Shown here in pieces: positions 47,204-54,387 of a stretch of 64,000 bases of DNA. Position numbers and translations under genes: made by a program. The notes beneath the pieces were generated by a model. That model was not told where the DNA came from. It did no database searches and saw only the letters and a program-made list of their open reading frames with translations. The DNA comes from Synechococcus sp. CS-1330 (GTDB lineage: Bacteria; Cyanobacteriota; Cyanobacteriia; PCC-6307; Cyanobiaceae), in contig JAHLYR010000066.1 of NCBI GenBank assembly GCA_025128025.1, positions 47,233-111,232 of the forward strand, given 5' to 3'. The first letter of the stretch is position 1. Every line of letters starts with the position of its first letter.

Positions 47204-48113
47204 GTGAACACTGACCGCTGGTACTACCGGGTATTCCAGAGCGCCCCCGACCTAATCCGTGAGCTGCTGCCAGGAACAGCGACCAGTCCAAACCGCCTGG
47301 GCCTCGACCCCTCAGCTCCTGGCGACAGCCTCTACCGCTACTGCTTCTCTTCGAGAAGGCTTCGCCTACGCAGAAGCCTTGCGGCTTTGAGGCCCTCGAG
47401 ATCAAGGAGCTGAGCCATCGGCTCGATGGTGTGCTTTGGCCCAGGGAGAGCACCGGCTGCGCCGAAACCGGCAGTCCCGAATTCCCTGTGGTGCTCCTTG
47501 AGGTGCAGATGCACCCGGATCCAGGCTTCCACCACCGCCTGGCGGCGGAGACCTTTCGCTTCCTGCAGCGGCACCCGCAGGTAGAGCACCTGGAGGTGGT
47601 GGTGATCACACCGCACCAGCGGCACAAGCTGGGGCCAGACCAGCTACCGCGACACCTGCGGGTGTTTCTGGGGGAGGGACACTGGATCAGCCTGGAGGAG
47701 CTGAGCCAGCAGCCCAACCTCGACCCCTTGCTCAACCTGCTCACCCTGCCGGTGCGGCCAGCCGCCCTGATCTGAAAACAGTTGTGCTTCCTATGCTGGT
47801 GCAACGGTTTCCTGAACTCACCGAGGAGCAAATTATGGTGATCGCCGGCATCCCCCGCGAAGAGATCCGCCATACGAGGGCTGTGCAGGACTGGCTTGCC
47901 GAGGGCCGCCAGGAGGGCCTACAGGAGGGAAAAGCCAGCGAAGCCGCCAAGATGACCCTCCGCCTCCTCAACCGCCGCTGCGGCCCCTTGAGCGACGCCA
48001 ACACCGTCCAGATCCAGGCTCTGCCGCTGGAGCAACTCGAAGCATTGGCCGACGCCCTGCTCGACTTCCAAGGCCCGGCCGACCTGGCCGCCTGGCTGGC
48101 CACCAACGCCTGA
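47204..48113 (+). pseudogene. Rpn-type nuclease, copy 5 (disrupted)
   Basis: It begins at GTG like the others but is broken by the 47-base mini-element at 47339-47385 (frameshift) and by a deletion of roughly 40 bases at about 47764, where RPESELAASSQQIL is lost and the frame changes to a TGA. The remaining pieces, 47431-47775 with intact LDGVLWPRE and LEVQMHPD, and 47784-48113 with PREEIRHTR and DUF4351, are still highly similar to copies 3 and 4, so the decay is recent. Confidence 0.88.
47339..47385. mobile_element. 47-base palindromic mini-element in Rpn copy 5
   Basis: Identical in sequence and in insertion point (after CTACCGC) to the element in copy 1. Copies 3 and 4, which lie between, are uninterrupted and show the empty site. 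The shared insertion means that copies 1 and 5 derive from one interrupted ancestor or were homogenised by gene conversion. Confidence 0.85.
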
Positions 48114-48216
48114 GGTCCCAGCCGGAACGAACCCCGAGGCCGTCGCACCCCAGCAACACCCGGCGCCACCAGCTGCCGCACTCCCCTTAGCATGTGTTGA
48201 TCATGCACAGGGCATC

Positions 48217-48555
48217 GTGGCAGCCGGCAAGAGTCCACAGCACCCCTCAGAGCGAGCCACAGAGCGGGTAGCCGTGTTGATGACACCCACAGAAAAGGCT
48301 GCCTATGCCGATCGGGCCAACAGTCTTGGCCTCTCACTCGGGCAGTTTTTCCGTGAGGCGGGAGTTGCGTACGCCGGCCGCAGCGCTGAAGCCGAAACGC
48401 GCTCCCTCGCGGAAGCGGAAGCCCTGGAAGCGGCCCTCAGGCAGCTGGAACTCAGCACCAGCCGCACCGAGCGAACCCTGGATGTGGCACTGGCCGAGGT
48501 GAGAGCTGCCTTGGGCGCTCAGCCATGGACAAGGTGGAAGAGATGGCCGGGCTGA
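48217..48555 (+). CDS. Putative ribbon-helix-helix DNA-binding protein (MobC/antitoxin-like)
   Basis: A 112-residue protein from GTG. ERVAVLMTPTEKAAYADRANSLGLSLGQFFREAGVAYAG has the strand-helix-helix pattern of MobC-type mobilisation proteins and related antitoxins; a charged helix (about 60-100) follows. The upstream region contains TGTTGATCATGCACA with partial symmetry. A second short frame overlaps its end by 31 bases and may be its partner. Which class it belongs to cannot be settled without a search. Confidence 0.6.
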   Translation: MAAGKSPQHPSERATERVAVLMTPTEKAAYADRANSLGLSLGQFFREAGVAYAGRSAEAETRSLAEAEALEAALRQLELSTSRTERTLDVALAEVRAALGAQPWTRWKRWPG

Positions 48556-48695
48556 TGAAGGAGCAGCAACGCCGCCTCGACGATCTCCAGGGCCGAGTGA
48601 TCCGCCTGGAAACGGTGCTCGAACTGGCCCTGCATCGACCGTCAGGGGCTTCCGGCCGGTTTCTGGAAGCGGATGGTGACCCAATCGACGCCTGA
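48525..48695 (+). CDS. Small coiled-coil protein, 56 aa
   Basis: ATG at 48525 opens a 56-codon frame: MDKVEEMAGLMKEQQRRLDD, then a heptad-like stretch (LQGRVIRLETVLELALH) and a polar end (EADGDPIDA). It overlaps the RHH gene by 31 bases in another frame. Length, amphipathic pattern and coupling to the upstream gene support a genuine small protein; no family is recognised. Confidence 0.5.
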   Translation: MDKVEEMAGLMKEQQRRLDDLQGRVIRLETVLELALHRPSGASGRFLEADGDPIDA

Positions 48696-48904
48696 GGCCA
48701 CCCGCCCATACACCACATGTGGTGTCTCCAACCCCAAAATTTCTAAGCGCGGTGGAGGGACTTCCGCCTGAGCCAGCAGGCTTTCGATTACGTCGTGATC
48801 CAGGCCCGCTTGGTTAAGCCACCGGGTCGGCCATGCAAATCCCTGCGGCTCCCTGTTGCCGCTGCTGATTGACGAAAACCCGCCGCCCCCCCCGCAACCT
48901 GAGC

Positions 48905-49230
48905 CACTAGCAGCACTTCCGTGAGCTGCAGTGCCCGAGCACACGGCCCTGCAGTGGTTGCTGATTCAGCCGCTGAGCGCGACTGGTGATGGGCCTGATC
49001 TATCTCATGGATGGGGAGCCGGCTTGGGCCTCGGCCTGTGAGAACGGGGTGATTAGATCAGCCTGAACCGGTTCGAGACCTTCTTTGGCCAGCCAGATCC
49101 TGCTGCCTGCAACTGGGCTCGGAGGCTGTGAGGTTCAGGGGCGATGCCGACTTTTGCAGTGTGGCTGGTCTGCAGCTCCGGCTGATCAGGTGAACGCCCC
49201 ATGGCGACACTCCACAGCCCCATCCACCCC
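48905..49230 (+). pseudogene. Degraded second copy of toxin-antitoxin modules 2 and 3
   Basis: Base-level similarity to module 2 is evident despite indels: GAGCGCGACTGGTGAT (end of antitoxin, start of toxin) matches 41643 onward, CTGATCTATCTCATGGATGG matches CTGATCTATCTGGTGGAGGG, GCCAGCCAGATCCTGCTG matches GCCCAGCCGGATCTGCTG, and CTGCAGCTCCGGCTGAT matches the toxin end. The final CCCATGGCGACACTCCA matches the start of the module 3 antitoxin (CCCATGGCCACACTCCA). No frame remains open. It is a fossil of the 41.4-42.2 kb region. Confidence 0.8.
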
Positions 49231-49344
49231 CGATACTTCCATCTGCTCCCCGGAGCTGCAGGTGTGGACCGTGGGGAAGGCCTGAAGCCATGACACAGCT
49301 CTCGCCGCCGCGCACGTCAGCGCCCCAGCTGCATCCGCAAGTTG

Positions 49345-49655
49345 CAGGAAAAGTGCGGCAACTAACGCCAGAGCCTGCAACCAGGATCCTGGATCTGGGT
49401 TGCCCAAATGGTGGTTGCGATCTGGCCCTAGCGGTGGAGGTGGGATAGCACATCGAAGACCGGGGCCTTTTTCTATCGGAGCTGGCCCGGCTGCTGCGAC
49501 TCAGCCCAAGTTGCTGATCGGGCTCACCGATCGCCTCAAGCAGTTCGACGGCAAGGGCGATCCCACTCACATCATGCCGATCGTGCTGTTTCCCTACACA
49601 CGCCTGCTGGATCGTCACGGATTTTCTGTGCTGGAGAGCTGGGGCTTCCCAGAAA
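49345..49655 (+). pseudogene. Fragment of a SAM-dependent methyltransferase
   Basis: Pieces of a class I methyltransferase in shifting frames: RILDLGCPNGGCDLAL (motif I, SAM-binding loop) from about 49387, and KLLIGLTDRLKQFDGKGD with PIVLFPYTRLLDRHGF and VLESWGF from about 49510, the C-terminal part. Stops and indels separate the pieces. It abuts the decayed ugd copy without a gap. I know of no intact parent in this window. Confidence 0.6.
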
Positions 49656-49671
49656 CGGCAGTGCGCCTTGG

Positions 49672-50418
49672 CGGTGAAGATCCAGCGGCGATCTACGGTG
49701 AATGCGTGCCAAACGCGTCCCGCGCACCAATCTCTGGAGCTCAGAGCTCTCCAAGCTCACCGCCAATGCCTTTCTGGCGCAGCGGATCAGCTCGATCAAT
49801 GCAATTGCGGCCATCTGTGAGGCCACCGGCGCCGACGTGGGTGAGGTGGCCAAGGCGATTGGGGCCGACAGCCTCATCGGTGCCAAGTTTCTCAAGGCCG
49901 GCCCGGGTTTTGACGGCAGCTGCTTTCAGAAAGACATCCTCAACCTGGTGTACCTCTGCGGCCACCACGGCCTGCATGAGGTGGCGGCCTACTGGCAGCA
50001 GGTGGTGGCGCTCAACACCTGGCAGCAACACCGCATTGCCCGGCTAGTGGTGACCAAGCTGTTTGGCACCGTCACCGGGAAGCGCACCGGTGTGCTGGGC
50101 TTTGCCTTTAAAGCCGACACCAACGACACGCGCGAATCGCCGGCAATCCGCATCTGCCGGGATCTGCTGGAGGAGGGGGCGGAGCTGGCGATCGTGGATC
50201 CCAAGGTGAGCGAGAGCCAGATAGCTCAGGATCTTCGCCAGCCCCCCGGCGCTGGCGAGGGCAGCTGGCAGCAGGTGGCAGATGTGCAGCAGGCGGCCCG
50301 TGGCGCAGATGCCCTACTGCTGCGGCGGCCGGCCTGGCTGTTTGATGCGCGGGCGCGGGCCGACGCGGCGGCGGCGCGCGCGGCGGGTCTGCAGGTGTGG
50401 ACCGTGGGCGAGGGCTGA
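49672..50418 (+). pseudogene. Truncated second copy of UDP-glucose 6-dehydrogenase
   Basis: Matches ugd (39143-40540) from about residue 190 to the end. The region from [17 protein letters not shown] through [20 protein letters not shown] is open and highly conserved (open frame 49702-50418), but the catalytic-loop Gly is changed ([10 protein letters not shown] for [10 protein letters not shown]), and about 22 residues around [13 protein letters not shown] are deleted. The N-terminal NAD domain is missing. The remnant cannot be an active dehydrogenase. Confidence 0.85.
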
Positions 50419-50419
50419 T

Positions 50420-50602
50420 ATTGCGCTTGGCTCTGCGACGATCCGGAGCTAGGAGCCTCAACTCAAGCCCGCACCGCGTATTTGCTAGCAGGCTGTCGAT
50501 CTCATTGTTTTCCTGCAGCCCGGCCTGACGCAGGCAATCAGCCGGGAGCCTGACCTCCAGGCTGTTTCCCCAGCGACGGATCGCCTGCGGGAAGTGCAGC
50601 AC
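50420..50602 (-). pseudogene. MazE/AbrB-type antitoxin remnant
   Basis: On the minus strand from the GTG at 50602: VLHFPQAIRRWGNSLEVRLP followed by ADCLRQAGLQENNEIDSLL resembles the swapped-hairpin AbrB domain of MazE antitoxins (RWGNSLxVRLP, then the AGLxExxEID segment). The frame then continues without a sensible end into the ugd remnant, and no MazF toxin follows. A short intact protein cannot be excluded, but a truncated gene is the better reading. Confidence 0.5.
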
Positions 50603-50616
50603 TACAGAAGGCGTCC

Positions 50617-50706
50617 GTGAAAGAGCTCTTCCGAGGCTGGCTGCACTTGTATCTGCTGGATAATGCGCGTCTTGTCGAAGCGACCAATCTGATCGCGCGT
50701 TATTCG
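50617..50706 (+). pseudogene. Remnant of toxin-antitoxin module 1
   Basis: GTGAAAGAGCTC at 50617 equals the start of the module 1 antitoxin, and the following GGCTGGCTGCACTTGTATCT and GCGACCAATCTGATCGCGCG match the PIN toxin around GWLQRYPLDDARF. Everything between (about 450 bases in the intact module) is deleted. This is the end product of internal deletion in a duplicated module. Confidence 0.75.
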
Positions 50707-50888
50707 ATCTCGCCACGTCCGACATTGTGTTCCTGTCGGTGAACATCCCCACCAAAACCAAGGGTGTGGGTGCCGGCCAAGCCAGCGATCTCAAGTGTGT
50801 GGAGGCCCTCGCCCGCGCGGTGTTTGAATCTGAAAGTGTGGTGCGAGGCGATAAACACCTGCGGGGCTGCAGGCGTGGACCGTGAGAG
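50707..50888 (+). pseudogene. Second remnant of UDP-glucose 6-dehydrogenase
   Basis: The bases encode [20 protein letters not shown], matching ugd residues about 90-110, then a jump to GLQAWTVREG-like residues matching its extreme C-terminus. It is a different segment from the larger remnant at 49672-50418, so either two copies existed or one was split and rearranged. No intact frame remains. Confidence 0.7.
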
Positions 50889-50970
50889 AGGGCCCTATTG
50901 ACCTAAAGCTCTAACTGCCTGGACCTGCATCTGCGAACCCACTTCTCTCTTGCTGTCTTCACATCCCCTG

Positions 50971-52746
50971 ATGCCCCCAAGCTCTAAGGCTTCCAAGCCC
51001 GACAAACTCAGCCTGCGCCGCGACTTGCGAAGGCTGTGGAGCAACTTTTCTAGACGTCGGCGCTTGCAGCTGCTGGCTTTGGCAGGGTTGCTCTTGGCCA
51101 GTTCGCTGGCGGAAATGGTGAGCCTGGGGGCGGTGGTGCCCTTCCTGGCCGTGCTGGCCGACCCCCAGCGGGTGTGGAGCATGGGTAAGGCGCAGTGGCT
51201 GGCCGGGATTTTTGGCTGGCAATCCGCCGGCGACCTGGTGCTGCCGCTGTGCCTGGGCTTTGCAGCGGCGGCCCTGCTAGCGGGGGGCGTGCGGTTGCTG
51301 GCGCTATGGGCCTCGGTGCGTCTGGCAAATGCGATCGGTTCAGACCTGAGCATTGAGGTCTACCGCCGCACGCTGTATCAGCCCTATGCGGTGCACCTAG
51401 TCCGCAACAGCAGCGAAATGATCAGCTCGATCAACCAGGTTGGAGCGGTGGTGACGATGCTCAACAGCCTGCTGCAGTTGGCGACGGCTGGGCTGGTGAG
51501 TTTTGGGCTGGCGGCTGTGCTGCTCTGGCTCAATCCGGCGATCACCCTTGCTGTGGCGGCTGTGGTGGCCGGTGGTTATGGATTGGCCATGGGGTTGAGC
51601 CGCAAGCGGCTGCAACGCATTGGCCCGGCGATCGTGGCCGATTCGACGAACGTGATCCGAAGCTTGCAGGAGGGCCTGGGCGCGATTCGCGACGTGATTC
51701 TGGATGGAAGTCAAGGTATCTATTGTCGGCTCTATGAGAAGGCAGACCGACGCCTACGCCTTCATCAGGGCCAGGGCCAGGTGCTGGCCCTGGCCCCGCG
51801 CTATGGCATGGAGGCGGTGGGGTTGGTGGCAATCGCCATGGCAGCCATGGTGCTCGTGGCTGGCCGTACTGGCTTCCTTGGGGCCCTGCCCCTGCTCGGA
51901 GCCCTGGCCCTGGGGGCCCAGAGGCTGCTTCCTACCCTGCAACTGATCTATGGCAGCTGGAGTGGCTTGCGCCATAACCATCCAGCCCTGGCTGCGGTGC
52001 TGGGCTACCTGGAGCAGCGAATCGACCCGGCGGATCTGTCCCCTGCACCTCCTCCGCTGCCGTTCAAGCGGGAGCTTCGGCTGGAAGCCGTGAGCTTTCG
52101 CTATGGGCCGGATTTGCCGTGGGTGCTTCGGGATGGGCAGCTCGTGATTCGCCGGGGCGAGCGCCTCGGCATCGTGGGTGAAACCGGCAGCGGCAAAAGC
52201 ACCCTGGTGGACCTGCTGATGGGTCTTCTTGATCCCACGGCGGGACGGATTCTGGTGGATGGGCTCCCCGTGCTGGGGGAGGAGCTGCGGAGCTGGCGTG
52301 GTGCGATTGCCCATGTTCCCCAGACTATTTTTTTGACCGATTCTTCAATAGCTGAGAACATTGCTTTTGGAGTGGAGTCTGGTGCCATCGACTATCTCCG
52401 ATTAGAACAAGCAGCCCAGCAGGCCCAGATCGCAGGCTTTATTGCCTCTCTGGAGCGGGGATATGACACGCCGGTAGGCGAGAGAGGCGTGAGGCTCAGC
52501 GGCGGCCAGCGCCAGCGGATCGGCATCGCTCGAGCCTTGTATAAACAGGCCCCTGTGTTGGTCTTCGACGAAGCCACCAGCGCCCTTGATCAAACCACGG
52601 AAACCGAAGTAATGGCAGCGATTGATGCCCTTTCAAAAGACCTCACGATCGTGATGATTGCCCACCGCTTGAGCACCCTGGAGTACTGTGATCGGCTGTT
52701 GCGCGTGAAGCAGGGCTGTTTGCAGACCGTGGAGGACGTTCGCTGA
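50971..52746 (+). CDS. ABC exporter, fused permease-ATPase (MsbA/PglK-like)
   Basis: A 591-residue half-transporter from the ATG giving MPPSSKASK. Six membrane helices fill the N-terminal 330 residues. The ATPase follows with Walker A GETGSGKST, Q-loop PQTIFLTD, signature LSGGQRQRIGIARAL, Walker B VLVFDEATSALD and switch His in MIAHRLSTL. Homologues of this shape flip lipid-linked oligosaccharides or lipid A. As first gene of the O-antigen-like locus, and overlapping rfbF by one base, it may be the flippase; the substrate is inferred. Confidence 0.92.
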   Translation: MPPSSKASKPDKLSLRRDLRRLWSNFSRRRRLQLLALAGLLLASSLAEMVSLGAVVPFLAVLADPQRVWSMGKAQWLAGIFGWQSAGDLVLPLCLGFAAAALLAGGVRLLALWASVRLANAIGSDLSIEVYRRTLYQPYAVHLVRNSSEMISSINQVGAVVTMLNSLLQLATAGLVSFGLAAVLLWLNPAITLAVAAVVAGGYGLAMGLSRKRLQRIGPAIVADSTNVIRSLQEGLGAIRDVILDGSQGIYCRLYEKADRRLRLHQGQGQVLALAPRYGMEAVGLVAIAMAAMVLVAGRTGFLGALPLLGALALGAQRLLPTLQLIYGSWSGLRHNHPALAAVLGYLEQRIDPADLSPAPPPLPFKRELRLEAVSFRYGPDLPWVLRDGQLVIRRGERLGIVGETGSGKSTLVDLLMGLLDPTAGRILVDGLPVLGEELRSWRGAIAHVPQTIFLTDSSIAENIAFGVESGAIDYLRLEQAAQQAQIAGFIASLERGYDTPVGERGVRLSGGQRQRIGIARALYKQAPVLVFDEATSALDQTTETEVMAAIDALSKDLTIVMIAHRLSTLEYCDRLLRVKQGCLQTVEDVR

Positions 52747-53516
52747 TGAAAGCCGTTATTCTTGCCGGCGGCCTGGGTACTCGCCTGTCGGAAGAAACTC
52801 ACCTCAAGCCCAAGCCGATGGTGGAAGTGGGGGGCAAGCCAATCCTTTGGCACATTCTCAAGATTTATAGCCACTACGGCATTGACGAATTTGTGATCTG
52901 CTGTGGCTATAAGGGCTATCTGATTAAGGAGTATTTTGCTAACTATTTCTTGCACACCAGCGATGTCACCTTCCATATGGATCGCGACAATCTGATGGAG
53001 GTGCACCAGCGCAAGAGTGAGCCCTGGAAGGTCACCCTTGTGGATACCGGCGAGCTGAGCCAAACGGGCGGCCGGCTGGGGAGGGTGCGGCCTTATCTCA
53101 ACGGCAGCAGCTTTTGCTTCACCTATGGCGACGGGGTAGCAGATGTGGACATCGGCGCCTTGATTGCCCATCACCGCCGGGAGGGCCATCAGGCCACGCT
53201 CACGGCTGTGCAGCCACCCGGACGCTATGGGGCGCTGCATCTGGATGACAGTGCAGTGCAGCAATTCCAGGAAAAACCCGATGGCGACAACGCCTGGATC
53301 AATGGCGGTTTCTTTGTGCTGGAGCCGGGAGTTTTGGATCTCATTGCTGGCGATCAGACCAGTTGGGAAGCGGATGTGCTGCCCCAGCTGGCGGCTGCCG
53401 GCCAGCTGAGTGCCTATCGCCATCCGGGCTTCTGGCAGCCGATGGATACCCAGCGCGATCGCACCCGGCTTGAGGATCTGTGGACCAGCGGTCAGGCCCC
53501 CTGGAAGCTTTGGTAA
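52746..53516 (+). CDS. rfbF: Glucose-1-phosphate cytidylyltransferase
   Basis: A 256-residue nucleotidyltransferase making CDP-glucose. The N-terminal MKAVILAGGLGTRLSEET and KPKPMVEVGGKPILWHI are diagnostic, with FCFTYGDGVADVDI, EKPDGDNAWINGGFFVLEP and GFWQPMDTQRDRT further on. It is the first step to CDP-4-keto-6-deoxyglucose. The ATG overlaps the ABC exporter stop (TGATG). In most loci rfbG follows directly; here a sulfotransferase gene lies between. Confidence 0.96.
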   Translation: MKAVILAGGLGTRLSEETHLKPKPMVEVGGKPILWHILKIYSHYGIDEFVICCGYKGYLIKEYFANYFLHTSDVTFHMDRDNLMEVHQRKSEPWKVTLVDTGELSQTGGRLGRVRPYLNGSSFCFTYGDGVADVDIGALIAHHRREGHQATLTAVQPPGRYGALHLDDSAVQQFQEKPDGDNAWINGGFFVLEPGVLDLIAGDQTSWEADVLPQLAAAGQLSAYRHPGFWQPMDTQRDRTRLEDLWTSGQAPWKLW

Positions 53517-53541
53517 TCGTCAATTCATTCATTCATTGATC

Positions 53542-54381
53542 ATGAATCTTTTTCTGGCTGCAAAGCGCACGGCATGGCGATTTTTGGATGTACCTGTTGA
53601 TCTTCTGGTGGCATCTCGAAAGATTCGGCGAAGGAAGCAAATTTTGCTCGCTTGCTTTCCAAAATCAGGGTCAACGTTTCTTTCTTCCAAGTTATGTCGT
53701 CTGCCTGGCTGTAGTCGAGCCGACTTCCTCCCGGCCTACGGCAGGCGAGATCAAGAGCTAGAGCGGGCAGCGATTGTGCGAAGCATGATCTCTTTGTCAA
53801 CCTTTAATAAGAGCCTGGTAGCTCAGCATTACTGCAGAGCGAGTGAGCACAGCCTGCGGCTAGTTAACAAGTTTGACATGAAGGTTGTGGTGCTTGTGCG
53901 ATCGTTGATGGATGTTGCTTTGTCACTTAGTGATCACTGGGATCGGGAGTCTGTGGTTGGTCCAATTGTTTACCTCAGTGAATCGCTTTTGGCTGAGCTG
54001 GACGCGTCGCCTGTGACCCGCCTTCAGTTTATTGTTCAGCATGTGCTGCCCTGGTATGTAAGTTTTTATCTCAGCTGGTTGCGGCACGGGGCAGAAGTTC
54101 GGGGGGGGGTGTTGTTTATTCGTTATGAACAATTTTTCTGTGATCCTGTCCGCTCTTTTTTGGAAGTGGCTCAATTTGTTGGCGAAAATATGACGCAGGA
54201 ACAGCTTGAACTGAATTTGAAAGCCAGCGATCAAACTCGCCTCAATAAAGGACTGCCTGGACGAGGGATGCAAGCTTTTGAGGCTGATCCCATCGCGTAT
54301 CAAAAGCTTCTTGACTTATTGGTCGGCTATCCGGGGGTTGACTTTTCTCCGATTTTTCAGCCGCTGGCTTGTTTTAGCTGA
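53542..54381 (+). CDS. Sulfotransferase family protein
   Basis: A 279-residue PAPS-dependent sulfotransferase. The 5'-phosphosulfate loop is CFPKSGSTFLSSK (residues 38-50), the 3'-phosphate site is VVVLVRSLMDVALSLSDHW, and GVLFIRYEQFFCDPVRSFLE with a C-terminal GLPGR loop completes the family pattern. The start is the ATG just after an ATTC tandem repeat (four units). It is visibly AT-richer than rfbF and rfbG on either side and interrupts that pair, so it was probably inserted later. It would sulfate a sugar of the surface glycan. Confidence 0.85.
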   Translation: MNLFLAAKRTAWRFLDVPVDLLVASRKIRRRKQILLACFPKSGSTFLSSKLCRLPGCSRADFLPAYGRRDQELERAAIVRSMISLSTFNKSLVAQHYCRASEHSLRLVNKFDMKVVVLVRSLMDVALSLSDHWDRESVVGPIVYLSESLLAELDASPVTRLQFIVQHVLPWYVSFYLSWLRHGAEVRGGVLFIRYEQFFCDPVRSFLEVAQFVGENMTQEQLELNLKASDQTRLNKGLPGRGMQAFEADPIAYQKLLDLLVGYPGVDFSPIFQPLACFS

Positions 54382-54387
54382 TTCATC

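Larger units (their letters stand above)
44898..48113 (+). repeat. Tandem duplication, units of about 1.05 and 1.09 kb
   Basis: Three successive units each consist of a leader (CTTCTGGCGTTCAGC at 44916, 45966 and 47060), a GC-rich spacer with CTGCAGCCCC, and one Rpn gene. Units 2 and 3 are nearly identical in the leader over more than 50 bases from the CTTCTGG motif. The offsets between matching points are 1050 and 1094 bases. This is the signature of recent tandem gene duplication. Confidence 0.85.

Noticed and set aside
40563..48113. CRISPR array
   Set aside because: The repeats here are single palindromes, gene-sized duplications and one mini-element; no regular short repeats with unique spacers were found anywhere in the window.
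43169..48113. Insertion sequence with transposase
   Set aside because: Rpn proteins are sometimes labelled putative transposase, but there are no terminal inverted repeats or target duplications around the units and the core is a nuclease with a D...ExQ site.
48642..48944. Minus-strand open frame with GFAWPTRWLNQAGLDHDVIESL
   Set aside because: The segment looks protein-like but overlaps the better supported small coiled-coil gene, begins in low-complexity residues and has no family I can name; possibly another fossil.
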